A stretch of 64,000 nucleotides of DNA from PHAA01 sp964457945 (GCA_964457945.1 CAYWFX010000013.1:4686-68685), one strand, 5' to 3'. Shown: positions 7,196-17,260, numbered from the stretch's first letter. Translations and numbers: made by a program. Notes: generated by a model from the sequence alone, not told the origin.

Positions 7196-10100
7196 TTGAA
7201 TATTGAGTTGTTGGATTCGATAAAGCATTGTCTGGAAAGTGAAAAAAACTTAATGTTAAGCGGTATGTCGGGGACAGCCCGAACCTGGCTGCTGCATGAA
7301 CTATACCGGGGCAGCCAGGGCAAGCTGCTCTGTATCGTACCTGGAGAAGAACAAGCCTATGATCTGGCCAGCGAGCTTAAGGGTCTGCTGGGCAGCGATA
7401 AAGTGTCCCTGTTTCTAGCCCGCGATTTTGTCTTTATGAAAGAAAATGCTTCCCGGACGGAAGTGGAGCGCATATCCTCCTTGCAGGATTTGCTTTCTCA
7501 TCCTCGCCGCCATGCTCTTATTATCACCACTCCCGGAGGGCTGCTCTATCAAATTATCTCCCCTAAAAATATGAAAAAGGCCATGTTGGCGTTGGCAGTG
7601 GGCCAGGAAATATCAGTCTATGATTTACTAAAGAGACTTCTTGAAGCAGGTTATGAGAGGGCGGATACGGTTACTCGCCCCGGTCAACTTGCGGTTCGAG
7701 GGGGACTGGTGGACATTTTCCCAACGGGTGACCCTGAGCCCTGCCGGATAGAATTCTTTGGAGATGTCTTGGAATCTATACGCCGCTTTGATCTAAACAC
7801 CCAGCGCTCAGGCAAAAAAGAAGAGCAGGTGCTAATTAGTCCAGCGGATGAACTAGTTGGTGATGAGCTGCAGAGCACACTCCTGGATTATTTGCCTACC
7901 AGCAGCCGGGTGTTTTTTGATGAACCGCGTGAATTTTACCAGAGTCTAGACAAGCAGAGCCGTAAATATCGCGAATTTCTGAAGGAAGCCCGCAAGGAGG
8001 ACTCTGGACGTAAGGAATTGGCCTTGCTAGGTCGCGAACAGCTAGTTGCTGACCTTGATAAACATAGCGTAGTATACCATTCCTTTTTCCCGGCCAACAT
8101 TCCCCAGGCCAGCGTAGCACTCTATGAACATATATCTCAAAAGGAAATGGAACCCTTCTACCACCGTTATGAAAGTCTTTTTACCCGTCTTGAGGAATGG
8201 CTGGTCCACAAATACACGGTTAGGCTAGCTATCAGGCATGAAGCCCTGCGGGAAGAATTGAGTCAGGAATTGAGTGATCGGCACCTGACCGGGGTAGAAT
8301 TTGTTTCCGAAAAATACCACCGCGGTTTTGAAAGCCAGACCCTAAAGCTGGTCATAGTTACCGAACAGGACGTTTGGGGAAAGAAAAGCAACCGGGCAAC
8401 CCGTCCCAAGCCACGGGCGGAGCAGAGAATTCTGGCGGAAGACTTGCAGCGAGGAGATTACGTTGTCCATGAACAATATGGCATAGGGGTTTACCGGGGG
8501 GTTACCCAGGTGGATACGGATGGGGTAACCCGCGAATACATACTCCTGCAATATGCCGGTACCGATAAACTCTACGTGCCGGTAGACAAGCTGGATTTGC
8601 TGCATAAATATTCCAGCTCGGAGGATAAGGAACCTCGCTTAAGCAAATTGGGGGGGGCAGAATGGGAGAAGACCCGCCAAAAAGTAACCCAGTCCATACA
8701 GGAAATGGCCCAGGAACTACTCTTGCTGTATGCCACTCGGGCCACGGTAGAGGGACACGCGTTTCCTCCGGATACTCCCTGGCAGGCCCAGTTCGAGGAT
8801 GATTTTCCCTACCAGGAGACCCCAGATCAGTTGAAAGCCATCGTAGATGTGAAAAGAGATATGGAAAATCCTAAACCCATGGATCGGCTAGTTTGCGGAG
8901 ATGTAGGTTATGGCAAAACTGAGGTAGCCCTGAGGGCAGCTTTTAAAGCGGTCATGGACGGCAAACAAGTTGCCATCCTGGTTCCTACCACGGTTTTGGC
9001 CGAACAGCATTGTGCGACTTTTAGAAAGCGTTTTCAGAATTTTCCCGCCAATGTTGACGTTTTGAGCCGGTTTAAATCTGCCAGCCAGCAGAAGAAAGTA
9101 GTAGCAGATCTGGAAAAGGGTGCAGTAGATGTAGTGATTGCTACTCACCGCCTCCTTTCCAAAGACATAAAATTTCATAACCTGGGCTTATTGGTGGTAG
9201 ATGAAGAACACCGCTTCGGAGTGGCTCAAAAAGAAAAAATCAAGGCATTGAAGGAACAGGTAGATGTATTAAGTCTTTCCGCTACACCCATACCCAGGAG
9301 TCTGCATATGGGGCTGACTGGGCTAAGAGATTTAAGTGTTATTGAAACCCCTCCTCCGGAGCGGTATCCCATCACCACTTATGTTATGGAATACAACGAA
9401 GAAATCGTTCGGGAGGCAGTTTTAGCCGAAGTGAACCGGGGAGGTCAGGTATTTCTGGTCCATAACCGTATCCAGGATATTTACCGGGTAAAAGAAGACT
9501 TAAGCCAAATACTGCCGGGGATCAGGATCGGCGTGGGACATGGGAGAATGCAAGAAGAAGAACTGGCCCAAACCATGTTGGATTTTGTGCAGGGTAAATA
9601 TGACTTGTTTTTATGTACTACGATTATAGAATCCGGGCTGGATATGCCCAATGTCAACACTATTATCATCGATATGGCTGATCATATGGGATTGGCCCAG
9701 CTCTATCAGCTGCGGGGAAGGGTGGGGCGTTCCAACCGGGTGGCTTACGCCTATCTAACCTACCGCCCCGACAAGGTGATTACAGAGGCATCCCAGAAAA
9801 GGCTAAATGCCATCCGGGAGTTCAATGAACTGGGGGCAGGAATAAGAATAGCCCTGCGGGATCTGGAAATTCGAGGAGCTGGGAATATACTGGGTGCCGA
9901 GCAGCATGGCTATATCCACGCAGTAGGCTTTGATATGTATTGCCGGCTCTTGGAACAGGAGACCGCCCAGCTCAAGGGAACGATAACCAAGGAGACCTTG
10001 AAGCCGCAGTTGGATATCGATGTGGATTACTATATCCCGGATAGTTATATTCCTGATTCAGGGACGAAAATGAGGATTTACAGACGATTGTTGCTGGCTG

Positions 10101-10405
10101 CTGATCCAGGGGAAGTAAAAGAAATAAAGTCCGAAATCGAAGATCGCTTTGGCAAGCTGCCACTTCCAGTGGAAAACTTTCTGCAGGTGGCATCGTTACG
10201 GCTCAAGGCACGGGATAAACAGATCAAAGGACTACGTCACAAGGGAAAGGATGTCGAAATCCATCTATCCCATCCCCTGCCAGGCAACTTTGTTGCCCCC
10301 GGCGGTTTAAAATTTAAAAAACTGAGCTCCCATAGCCTGGTAATACGTCTTGATAATTCTTCTTCACTTAAGGGACTGCATGATGTACTGGATATGATTC
10401 AGTAA
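7196..10405 (+). CDS. mfd: transcription-repair coupling factor
   Basis: A translocase that removes stalled RNA polymerase and recruits UvrA to damage. About 1069 residues, slightly short of the usual 1150. Order: UvrB-like N-terminal region; RNA-polymerase-interacting domain around RGDYVVHEQYGIGVYRG (about 420-440); a RecG-like helicase with Walker A GDVGYGKTEVALRAAF (about 565) and DEEH box (about 667); the GRVGRSNRVAYAYL motif VI; and a C-terminal TRCF domain. TTG at 7196 has GGGGAGG 10 bases upstream; the in-frame GTG at 7160 has no good site. It follows fin, as in B. subtilis. Confidence 0.96.
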   Translation: MNIELLDSIKHCLESEKNLMLSGMSGTARTWLLHELYRGSQGKLLCIVPGEEQAYDLASELKGLLGSDKVSLFLARDFVFMKENASRTEVERISSLQDLLSHPRRHALIITTPGGLLYQIISPKNMKKAMLALAVGQEISVYDLLKRLLEAGYERADTVTRPGQLAVRGGLVDIFPTGDPEPCRIEFFGDVLESIRRFDLNTQRSGKKEEQVLISPADELVGDELQSTLLDYLPTSSRVFFDEPREFYQSLDKQSRKYREFLKEARKEDSGRKELALLGREQLVADLDKHSVVYHSFFPANIPQASVALYEHISQKEMEPFYHRYESLFTRLEEWLVHKYTVRLAIRHEALREELSQELSDRHLTGVEFVSEKYHRGFESQTLKLVIVTEQDVWGKKSNRATRPKPRAEQRILAEDLQRGDYVVHEQYGIGVYRGVTQVDTDGVTREYILLQYAGTDKLYVPVDKLDLLHKYSSSEDKEPRLSKLGGAEWEKTRQKVTQSIQEMAQELLLLYATRATVEGHAFPPDTPWQAQFEDDFPYQETPDQLKAIVDVKRDMENPKPMDRLVCGDVGYGKTEVALRAAFKAVMDGKQVAILVPTTVLAEQHCATFRKRFQNFPANVDVLSRFKSASQQKKVVADLEKGAVDVVIATHRLLSKDIKFHNLGLLVVDEEHRFGVAQKEKIKALKEQVDVLSLSATPIPRSLHMGLTGLRDLSVIETPPPERYPITTYVMEYNEEIVREAVLAEVNRGGQVFLVHNRIQDIYRVKEDLSQILPGIRIGVGHGRMQEEELAQTMLDFVQGKYDLFLCTTIIESGLDMPNVNTIIIDMADHMGLAQLYQLRGRVGRSNRVAYAYLTYRPDKVITEASQKRLNAIREFNELGAGIRIALRDLEIRGAGNILGAEQHGYIHAVGFDMYCRLLEQETAQLKGTITKETLKPQLDIDVDYYIPDSYIPDSGTKMRIYRRLLLAADPGEVKEIKSEIEDRFGKLPLPVENFLQVASLRLKARDKQIKGLRHKGKDVEIHLSHPLPGNFVAPGGLKFKKLSSHSLVIRLDNSSSLKGLHDVLDMIQ

Positions 10406-10457
10406 GGAATACACCACACACTACCCCTCCTGAGTTAAAGGGATTTAAATGAGCGGT

Positions 10458-11564
10458 TTATTTCTTGACAGTCCCTAAACTATTAATGGCCTGAGCTACT
10501 GTTTTCTGGCGTAATTTTGCTGCTATCAGTATAATAGTCGGATAAAGAATATGTACCGGTAAGCTGTAGAAGGGGAGATATCTAATTCCTGTGGCCAGAT
10601 ATTCTAAATCGGATGGGAACATATATAGATTGAAGACGACTATACATATCCCTAGAGGTAGGATTAAGGGCTTATAATCATTAAGAACCAACATTTCCTT
10701 TAACCCTAACAGTAGTCCTAGATAATAGATAACGATGACCATGAATCCGATAATAAACCACAATATAAAGAAAAATAGCTCCACCCGCTGAAAATCAGAA
10801 AATGTAACAAAACGAAAGACTTCATAAAGGGGAAATCTTAGTATGGCGGCTTTTTCCATGCCAAGTATTGACAAGATCTGAGCGTTTTTAAGTGCGAGCA
10901 CAACTATAGCTATAAAATACCACCAGTATATATTTTTATGTTTTTCCTTAAGATCACTTACCAGAGGGAGGTAAAAAGCCAAAATGATAAGTTCGGTAGC
11001 AGGCCAGTCGGCTCCGTAATATATTCCCGCAACTAGCGACTTCCAGTTAGCTAAAACTGGAGTGAGATTACTAAAATCCATCAGCGGCATGGCCAGCAAA
11101 AAGCCGACTAGGGTAAAAAAGAGAGTCAACCAGACAAAAAGTTCACCCAGCCTGCCTATAGTATTTACTCCCTTATAGAGGCAGTAAGCCGCGGTAAGAA
11201 TGATAATTGAAACCAAAACGACATTCGGTAATGCTGAGTAGGTTACCTGTAGGAAAACAACCAGATCGAAAACAAAGGTAAGCAAGACTGTAAATATAGC
11301 CCAGAACAACAAAAGATTAAGAATAGTTCCGGCTATTTTACCCAGGCTCAGTTCACTAAGCTTTACTATGCTGATTCCTGGAAACATGTTCTGAAGGGAG
11401 ATAATTGCATATAGAACATACCATCCTGACAATGAAGCTAGGATGGTTGCTATCCAGGCATCCCTACCGGCATTAGTTTCAGGAATAAAAATAAGAGCGC
11501 TGCCGAGCAGGAATATTAAAAGCAAAAAAGCGAGCTGTTGGCTGGAAAGTGTATTTTGATTCAT
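10458..11564 (-). CDS. GerAB-family spore germination permease (second B subunit)
   Basis: 368 residues, hydrophobic throughout, with about ten membrane segments and the GerAB/Spore_permease (APC-like) pattern: QLAFLLLIFLLGSALIFIPETNAGRDAWIATILASLSGWYVLY at the N-terminus. B subunits of germinant receptors sit in the spore inner membrane and bind the germinant. It is the last gene of the minus-strand ger operon and the second B subunit in it, so the operon either makes two receptors sharing one A subunit or a receptor with alternative B subunits (inference). AAGGAG precedes the ATG. Confidence 0.88.
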   Translation of the reverse strand: MNQNTLSSQQLAFLLLIFLLGSALIFIPETNAGRDAWIATILASLSGWYVLYAIISLQNMFPGISIVKLSELSLGKIAGTILNLLLFWAIFTVLLTFVFDLVVFLQVTYSALPNVVLVSIIILTAAYCLYKGVNTIGRLGELFVWLTLFFTLVGFLLAMPLMDFSNLTPVLANWKSLVAGIYYGADWPATELIILAFYLPLVSDLKEKHKNIYWWYFIAIVVLALKNAQILSILGMEKAAILRFPLYEVFRFVTFSDFQRVELFFFILWFIIGFMVIVIYYLGLLLGLKEMLVLNDYKPLILPLGICIVVFNLYMFPSDLEYLATGIRYLPFYSLPVHILYPTIILIAAKLRQKTVAQAINSLGTVKK

Positions 11565-11581
11565 TTACACAACTCCTTTTA

Positions 11582-11818
11582 TCAATTTTGGACCAGGAAG
11601 TAGGCATCAAAGGCATCGGCCACCGGTTTTAATTTATTAAACAAAATAGTAGGATTAGGAACTTTATTCCATTCCATGGTATAGTCTAGTCCATAGCTAA
11701 TAGCTATCAAGAGCAGACCAGCAGTTATCACCAGTTCCTTCCACGCCCGGTTTCTAATTAAGGAGCGCCCTTCCATTAATATAAAGAGAATAGTAAACAT
11801 TGCGATCGCATAAAGCAT
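11582..11818 (-). CDS. small membrane protein, GerD-subunit-like (second copy)
   Basis: 78 residues with two likely transmembrane helices (MLYAIAMFTILFILMEG and WKELVITAGLLLIAISYGL). It resembles the 75-residue product of 12997-13224 in size, topology and a central K(E)...G segment, and both directly follow a GerAC gene. Small two-helix 'D' subunits are known in some Bacillus ger operons, where they modulate receptor function. Assignment to that class is by context and topology only. Confidence 0.7.
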   Translation of the reverse strand: MLYAIAMFTILFILMEGRSLIRNRAWKELVITAGLLLIAISYGLDYTMEWNKVPNPTILFNKLKPVADAFDAYFLVQN

Positions 11819-11833
11819 GAGGCACCACCTTAC

Positions 11834-12985
11834 TCACTTAAATTCAAATGATTTAATGCTAAGATTAGCCCGCGTAATTTTGGTTTTAACCCTAATCTCG
11901 CTCTCCACCCCGGGGAAAATACTGGGCCATTCTGATCCCAGCCTTTGCCACTCCTCGGGCTGGTAACGATTTACGGTTCTGCCCCAGCCCAGAATATCAC
12001 TCTGCAGGCTTTGTGATTTTATTATGCAAGCTGAAATCTCCTTTTCAATCTCCTGCCTGGCTAATTCCTCCATTAGCTTGCTCATTTCCAGATTAAGCAG
12101 TTCACCAGTTCCATCCTGTTCATAGAAGGTGAGGTTAGTTTCTACCTCTATGTTCATTTTAAGTTTACCCTGGTTTAACTGGGGCCGGGTCTTATGTTGA
12201 AATTGGCTTATTTCCAGAGTAATACTATCTTCTTTATTTATTGGCGAATTAATAACAACAATACCTCCATGATTAATAGTGGAATTCAACCAACGATATC
12301 CCCGGCTCTCTGTTTCATTGAGGGAACCTACCATTTGCGGGCCTTTAAAAACTGCCATACCTTGCAGGATTAGTTTCTCCTTTTTTCCTTCCTGCACGAC
12401 CGCGACCTGGGGAACAGCCGGTTCAATTCCTGGGATAGCCAGCTTAGAGATAAATTCACTCATGGTAATAGGAACGTATATGCCTAATTGTGTTTCTTGG
12501 ATTTTTAGAAGATTACCAAAATTTTTACCTGAGAACCTTCTTAAAGGAAGAGGAATCTTCAGAATTTCTTCGGGAGTTGTTTGCAAGGCAACCAACATAA
12601 TAATCTCTGGTCTGACATTACGATTTCTGGACAGAAAATCAATTAAAACGCTCAGATCATTGCGGGCCATTTTCTCACCTAGAATTATGCTGTTGGAATG
12701 ACTCCATAAGGGCATATGGGGCAGGAAAAGCAAGGTTTTTCGAGCTGCTTCAGTAATGGTTGTGCCGCTGCCAATAAACACTAAACTTTGGGAATTATCC
12801 GTGCCCGATTCCCCAGGAGCGGTTGGTTGGGCTAATTGGACTGAGAAGGAGATTCCTTCCTGAGCGTTTAAATCTACTCCAAAGCCGGTCGTTACTGCAG
12901 TATCATTTATCTCTCGAAGTTCCCAGCATCCACTGGTAAATATTAATGGGATTATGAAGATAATTAGCAGCCAACGTTTTTGCAT
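11834..12985 (-). CDS. GerAC-family germination lipoprotein (second C subunit)
   Basis: 383 residues. A lipoprotein signal ends in FTSGC with the lipid-modified Cys at residue 20, followed by the family opening WELREINDTAVTTGFGVDL. Later family features include LLFLPHMPLWSHSNSIILGE, the ESRGYRWLNST block and a C-terminal ILGWGRTVNRYQPEEW segment. C subunits anchor to the outer face of the spore inner membrane. It is clearly paralogous to 13243-14406, sharing most conserved blocks, which points to tandem duplication within the operon. Confidence 0.93.
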   Translation of the reverse strand: MQKRWLLIIFIIPLIFTSGCWELREINDTAVTTGFGVDLNAQEGISFSVQLAQPTAPGESGTDNSQSLVFIGSGTTITEAARKTLLFLPHMPLWSHSNSIILGEKMARNDLSVLIDFLSRNRNVRPEIIMLVALQTTPEEILKIPLPLRRFSGKNFGNLLKIQETQLGIYVPITMSEFISKLAIPGIEPAVPQVAVVQEGKKEKLILQGMAVFKGPQMVGSLNETESRGYRWLNSTINHGGIVVINSPINKEDSITLEISQFQHKTRPQLNQGKLKMNIEVETNLTFYEQDGTGELLNLEMSKLMEELARQEIEKEISACIIKSQSLQSDILGWGRTVNRYQPEEWQRLGSEWPSIFPGVESEIRVKTKITRANLSIKSFEFK

Positions 12986-12996
12986 GGTATTTCTCC

Positions 12997-13224
12997 TTAG
13001 TTGGAATGAATCAACCCGCTAGTACCAACCTTTGCCAGCATGTGAATCCAAGGTCCAAAAGGGTTAGGAAGAGGCCATTCATATAATTGAGCCAGGGTCA
13101 TGTATGCACCCATAATAAAAAGCACGCCAAATACCACTATCTCTTTGTGCAGGTGATTTTTCACCAGGGATGGTACTTCCAGGAAAATTATAGTTAAATA
13201 AAGAGCTATTAAAATCCATAACAT
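12997..13224 (-). CDS. small membrane protein, GerD-subunit-like (first copy)
   Basis: 75 residues with two predicted membrane helices (LWILIALYLTIIFLEVPSLV and KEIVVFGVLFIMGAYMTLAQLY) and a short tail. It lies between two GerAC genes with only 11-18 base gaps, so translation is probably coupled. Paralogous in layout to 11582-11818. Probable accessory subunit of the germinant receptor, inferred from position. Confidence 0.7.
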   Translation of the reverse strand: MLWILIALYLTIIFLEVPSLVKNHLHKEIVVFGVLFIMGAYMTLAQLYEWPLPNPFGPWIHMLAKVGTSGLIHSN

Positions 13225-13242
13225 AAACCGGACCCTCCTTGC

Positions 13243-14406
13243 CTATTCCCGAAAAACAAAGGATTTATCAGTAAGATAAGTTCTGCGCAGTTCAAACTTT
13301 ACTTTAATATCATATTCCACTCCAGGAAAAATCTGCGGCCAGTCCTTTTCGATATCTTTCCAAAGCTTAGGATCTTTAGAGTCTACCATCCGTCCCCAGC
13401 CCAAAATATCACTTTTCAAATACTGGGCCTTTGTGATACACGCCGATATTTGCCGGGCTATTTCCTGATCTGCCAGGGCCTCAATTTTAGGTACATTCTC
13501 CAGAGTCAGAATTTCTCCGGTGGAGTTTTGTTCATAAAAGTTGCCCTCAGCTTTTATTGCTATCTTCATCTTTATGGTATTATTCTCTATTACCGGAGTA
13601 ATTGTGGCCTTGGAGCGAGTTAACTCCAGAGTAAGCAGTTTCGTGTTGTCTAAAGGGGAGGGTATGATTATAATTCCTCCCACGATCATCCCTTTTTGCA
13701 TCCAGCGGAAACCGCGGCTTTCCAATTCATCCAGAGAGCCTACCATTTTTGTATCCTTGAAGACTGCTGTGCCATCCAGCTTTATAAGACTGTTTCCCCC
13801 TTGTTTATCAATAATTACCTGCGGCAAAACCGCTTCGATCCCTGGAGTGGCGAGTTTCTCCAGAAAATCAGAGAACTTGACGGGTGTATATATACCTAAC
13901 TGCTTCTCCTGGAGTTGGAGGATTCCCTTAATAGCATGAGCAGAATGAGGCTCCAGCGGTGTTTTTATTTCATATACATCAAAGGGACTGGCACCACGAG
14001 TAATTAGTATAGGGCTGTTTTTCCGTACCAAACGATTGCGGGCAAAAAAATCGGCAAATAGAGCCAGATCCTTTTGGGCCAAATTTTCTCCCACTAATAT
14101 AAGATCTGAATGGGACCAAAGTGGAAACATGGGCATGGATAGGGTAATATTTCGGGCGGCTTCAGTTATAGTTTTCCCAGTTCCAGATAGGACAATAAAC
14201 TGGTCTTCCGCCGATGAACTACTTTGCCCCGGCGGCATGGGTTTAGCCATTTCGGCAATGACGGTGTAGGTACCTTCTTGCCAATCTAATCCCAGGCCCA
14301 GCGGAATTGAAGTATCATTTATTTCCTGCTTATTGCAGCCGGGACTACATAATAAAATTATTATTAAGGAAAACATTAATAAAATTTTTTGCATATTAAT
14401 CTTCAT
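13243..14406 (-). CDS. GerAC-family germination lipoprotein (first C subunit)
   Basis: 387 residues. The signal peptide ends at LLCSPGC with Cys 24 as the lipidation site, followed by NKQEINDTSIPLGLGLDW. It contains the same blocks as its paralogue: LSMPMFPLWSHSDLILVGENLA, LESRGFRWMQKG, SDILGWGRMVDSKDPKLW. The ATG at 14406 overlaps the end of the gerAA gene by 11 bases, indicating translational coupling of A and C subunits, the common A-C neighbour arrangement. Confidence 0.94.
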   Translation of the reverse strand: MKINMQKILLMFSLIIILLCSPGCNKQEINDTSIPLGLGLDWQEGTYTVIAEMAKPMPPGQSSSSAEDQFIVLSGTGKTITEAARNITLSMPMFPLWSHSDLILVGENLAQKDLALFADFFARNRLVRKNSPILITRGASPFDVYEIKTPLEPHSAHAIKGILQLQEKQLGIYTPVKFSDFLEKLATPGIEAVLPQVIIDKQGGNSLIKLDGTAVFKDTKMVGSLDELESRGFRWMQKGMIVGGIIIIPSPLDNTKLLTLELTRSKATITPVIENNTIKMKIAIKAEGNFYEQNSTGEILTLENVPKIEALADQEIARQISACITKAQYLKSDILGWGRMVDSKDPKLWKDIEKDWPQIFPGVEYDIKVKFELRRTYLTDKSFVFRE

Positions 14407-15964
14407 GTTTATCGCCTTGTCTTACTTGGTTTTGCATACCTTCTAAAAAAGGACGTTCTTGACTATTAAACCAGGGACGTCGAACTAGGATATCAGTTAT
14501 TTGTTTCTGGTTGAAGGGGGCCAGGGGTGACAGATAGGGTAACCCAAACGAGGACATAGATGCCATTCTGGTTATCATTAAGACCAGACCTACCATAATA
14601 CCTAGAAAACCTAAAACACCAGCCATAATTAAGAAGCCAAAACGGGCCATACGAATAATAATAGAGGCATTATAAGAAGGCGATACGAATGAGGCAATAC
14701 CGGTAAAGGCTATTATGACTACCATGGGGGTAGACACCAGTCCAGCTTTGACCGCTGCGTCACCGATAATTAAGGCCCCCACGATACTAACAGCCGGGCC
14801 AACTGCCCGAGGTAGACGTAAACCTGCTTCACGCAATAATTCAAAGGTTACATCCATCAGCAGGGCTTCCATAAAGGCTGGGAAAGGTACCCCCTGCCGA
14901 GTGGCGGCAATGGTTAATAAGAGCGGTGTGGGAATCATTTCATGATGATAGGTGATAATTGCTACATATATGGACGGCAGCAAGAGAGCCACCCAGAAAG
15001 CCATGAATCGCAGAATTCTAAACATCGAAGCTGGAATATAATGAACTGAATAGTCTTCGGACGAGGTCCAGTACTGGGGAAAACTTATGGGCAGAATAAG
15101 GGCCATAGGTGAGCCATCTACCATTATGCATATTCTGCCTTCCAGCAGGTTGCCACAGACCCGGTCGGGTTTTTCTGTGTGCATAGCCTGGGTAAACATA
15201 GTGTTCCTATCATCAGCAATAAATTCTATCAGGTAGCTGGTATCTAAGACCCCATCTATGTCTATTTTTTCAAGACGCGCTTTGACCTCCTTAATGAGCT
15301 CCGGGGGGGCTAACTGATCTATGTAGCATAAGACTACATCCGTCTTGGTTATCCTGCCCAGGACCATGCTTTCTATCTTAAAATTGGTGGATTTAATTCT
15401 TCTTCTCAAGAGAGCAGTATTAAAACGCAGGGTTTCGCAAAAGCCTTCCTTGGGGCCAAATATGACCACTTCATTTTCTGGGGTTTGTATGGGACGGCCC
15501 TGCCAGGAACGGGCACTTGCTACCAGGCCACGCGCATAGCCATCAACCAACAGGACGGTATCCCCGGAACTTATGTGGTGGCATACCTCCTGTATAGTCT
15601 CCAATGTTTTTAATTCGGCAATGGCAAGAATTTTTTCTTGAATGATGGTTATAATATCTTGATCTTTAAAATTGACTTCTTGGTTGGACATATTTAGTTC
15701 CAGCATCAATGGTTTTAGGAGGTTAAATTCTATTTCTTTTTTATCCACCAGGCCGTCAAAATAGATAATGAGGCCCCGAATGCTAGGATTATGGCCAAAT
15801 TTAAAATCTTTTACAACTGCATCGGAACAGCCTTGAATCAGGATTTTTAGCTTATCCAGGTTCTCCTGCAGGTTGGCAGATAAACCCTGCTGCACTATTT
15901 CACTCGGCTTAAGGTCTTCTGGTTTAGATTTTTTGCTGCTTATAAATCGCATTATATCCTCCAT
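14396..15964 (-). CDS. GerAA-family spore germination protein
   Basis: 522 residues. The N-terminal soluble half (to about residue 290) includes GDTVLLVDGYARGLVASARSW; the C-terminal half is membrane-embedded with the strongly conserved PFPAFMEALLMDVTFELLREAGLRLPR block and a C-terminal region ending near SPLAPF. A subunits form the oligomeric ion channel of the receptor in the spore inner membrane. This is the only A subunit for two B and two C subunits in the operon. A copy of the TTCGCAGTTGACTGA motif lies in the 100-base gap before it. Confidence 0.94.
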   Translation of the reverse strand: MEDIMRFISSKKSKPEDLKPSEIVQQGLSANLQENLDKLKILIQGCSDAVVKDFKFGHNPSIRGLIIYFDGLVDKKEIEFNLLKPLMLELNMSNQEVNFKDQDIITIIQEKILAIAELKTLETIQEVCHHISSGDTVLLVDGYARGLVASARSWQGRPIQTPENEVVIFGPKEGFCETLRFNTALLRRRIKSTNFKIESMVLGRITKTDVVLCYIDQLAPPELIKEVKARLEKIDIDGVLDTSYLIEFIADDRNTMFTQAMHTEKPDRVCGNLLEGRICIMVDGSPMALILPISFPQYWTSSEDYSVHYIPASMFRILRFMAFWVALLLPSIYVAIITYHHEMIPTPLLLTIAATRQGVPFPAFMEALLMDVTFELLREAGLRLPRAVGPAVSIVGALIIGDAAVKAGLVSTPMVVIIAFTGIASFVSPSYNASIIIRMARFGFLIMAGVLGFLGIMVGLVLMITRMASMSSFGLPYLSPLAPFNQKQITDILVRRPWFNSQERPFLEGMQNQVRQGDKHED

Positions 15965-15981
15965 AACTTAGTTACTCAATT

Positions 15982-16004
15982 TTCGCAGTTGACTGAATGA
16001 TGCG
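15982..16004 (+). repeat. recurrent TTCGCAGTTGACTGA motif, site 2
   Basis: TTCGCAGTTGACTGAATGATG plus CG, in the gap between the first B and the A gene of the ger operon. The first 15 bases equal those of the sites at 462 and 29743. Confidence 0.55.
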
Positions 16005-16064
16005 ATCCTTCCATTTCTTGTGCAATATAGGTGCGTCTTTATTAATGCCCTTGAAAAAGACTGT

Positions 16065-17180
16065 TTATACAGTAGTTGATAAGGGCTTGCTGATATTCTG
16101 GTCTTCGGGGTAAGGCTTAAACAAGGTAATAATGAAAATAATCAGGGGTATAAGAATAAGGAAGATGGAATATATAATCGGTATTATGATATCCCCCATA
16201 ATCTGTACTTCTAGGATATTGCGGCTTAGTACTAAAGAGCTGATGCCGATAATTAGAGTGCTGGGTGCAGCTAAAAACCGGTAGTCCTTGAGCTTTAGTA
16301 CCTGCTGAGCAGCAAAGCAAGCCATAAACCAGGCAATAGTTACTGTAGCAAAGACACCCAGTATCCATATACCGATAAATACGACATCAATACTCTGTAC
16401 CCACTCGCCGATGTGTAAGGCTCTTACCATAGAAAAAGTAGGGAAAGTTGAATAGCTGGTAGGAAGTCCTTCCAAGGTTAGAGTAGTGGCCAAAGTGGTT
16501 AACCCAATTAAAAGGGCATAACTAAAAACAACCTGATAAACCGTAAGACCCAGTCCTTTTCTATTGCTGGAGAAGAAAGCCAGGGTTAATATCGGCATTA
16601 ATTTTCCCATGGCAAATGACGCGTAGGCTAAGCCGATGCCAAACGATCCAATACTCATATGTGCAAAGGGTAAAAGACTTTCAATATTATGATGTTCTCC
16701 CAGAGCTAGTAGGGTTATAAAAAATGAAAAAGGCAGGCCCAGGAGAACAAATAGTTCACTAACCCGGGCAATATTTTCCAGACCGGTTTTAATTGCATAG
16801 AACCCAACCAGGAGCAATACTCCAATGAAAACACTAATGGGGGTACCAGGTAGAACGTTGCTTAGAATGAAATCCGTAAAAAGACGTAAGGAATAGATAG
16901 TTATAAGGAGGAAGAAGAAAATATATATAAACCCTAGTATTTTGCCTATTACAATTCCCAGATGTTCTTCCAATAAAAGCGGAAAAGGCGAGGTGCTTTT
17001 ATTGATAATATATAGAAACATAGCCACCATTAAGCAACCGGGGATTATAGTTCCAAAGGCTGCCAACCAAGCATTATTAAAGAGACATGCAGATATTCTT
17101 TTGGGCGTATCCAAGTAAGCCAAAGGGGCAACTAAAATTATTAGCATACAATATATTTGGAAGTTAGATATTTTGAACAT
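16065..17180 (-). CDS. GerAB-family spore germination permease (first B subunit)
   Basis: 371 residues, about ten membrane helices. It starts KISNFQIYCMLIILVAPLAYLDTPKRI, typical of the Spore_permease family, with the later ISELFV-like segment RVSELFVLLGLPFSFF. As the first gene of the minus-strand operon it is separated by 100 bases from the A gene, while the other genes are nearly contiguous. Germinant specificity (amino acid or sugar) cannot be read from the sequence. Confidence 0.9.
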   Translation of the reverse strand: MFKISNFQIYCMLIILVAPLAYLDTPKRISACLFNNAWLAAFGTIIPGCLMVAMFLYIINKSTSPFPLLLEEHLGIVIGKILGFIYIFFFLLITIYSLRLFTDFILSNVLPGTPISVFIGVLLLVGFYAIKTGLENIARVSELFVLLGLPFSFFITLLALGEHHNIESLLPFAHMSIGSFGIGLAYASFAMGKLMPILTLAFFSSNRKGLGLTVYQVVFSYALLIGLTTLATTLTLEGLPTSYSTFPTFSMVRALHIGEWVQSIDVVFIGIWILGVFATVTIAWFMACFAAQQVLKLKDYRFLAAPSTLIIGISSLVLSRNILEVQIMGDIIIPIIYSIFLILIPLIIFIITLFKPYPEDQNISKPLSTTV

Positions 17181-17232
17181 AGCTGAAACCGCCTTAAGTT
17201 AATCTTTAAGATTATTGTGGCCAAAACTAATC

Positions 17233-17260
17233 TAAATATGACAGCCATGGAAACTATATA
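17233..17260 (-). promoter_or_regulatory. possible sporulation promoter of the ger operon
   Basis: On the minus strand, TATATA and CATATTTA are separated by 14 bases, about 50 bases before the first ger gene. This resembles sigma-E/sigma-G promoters, but the match is incomplete. Germination receptors are normally sigma-G controlled. Confidence 0.3.
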
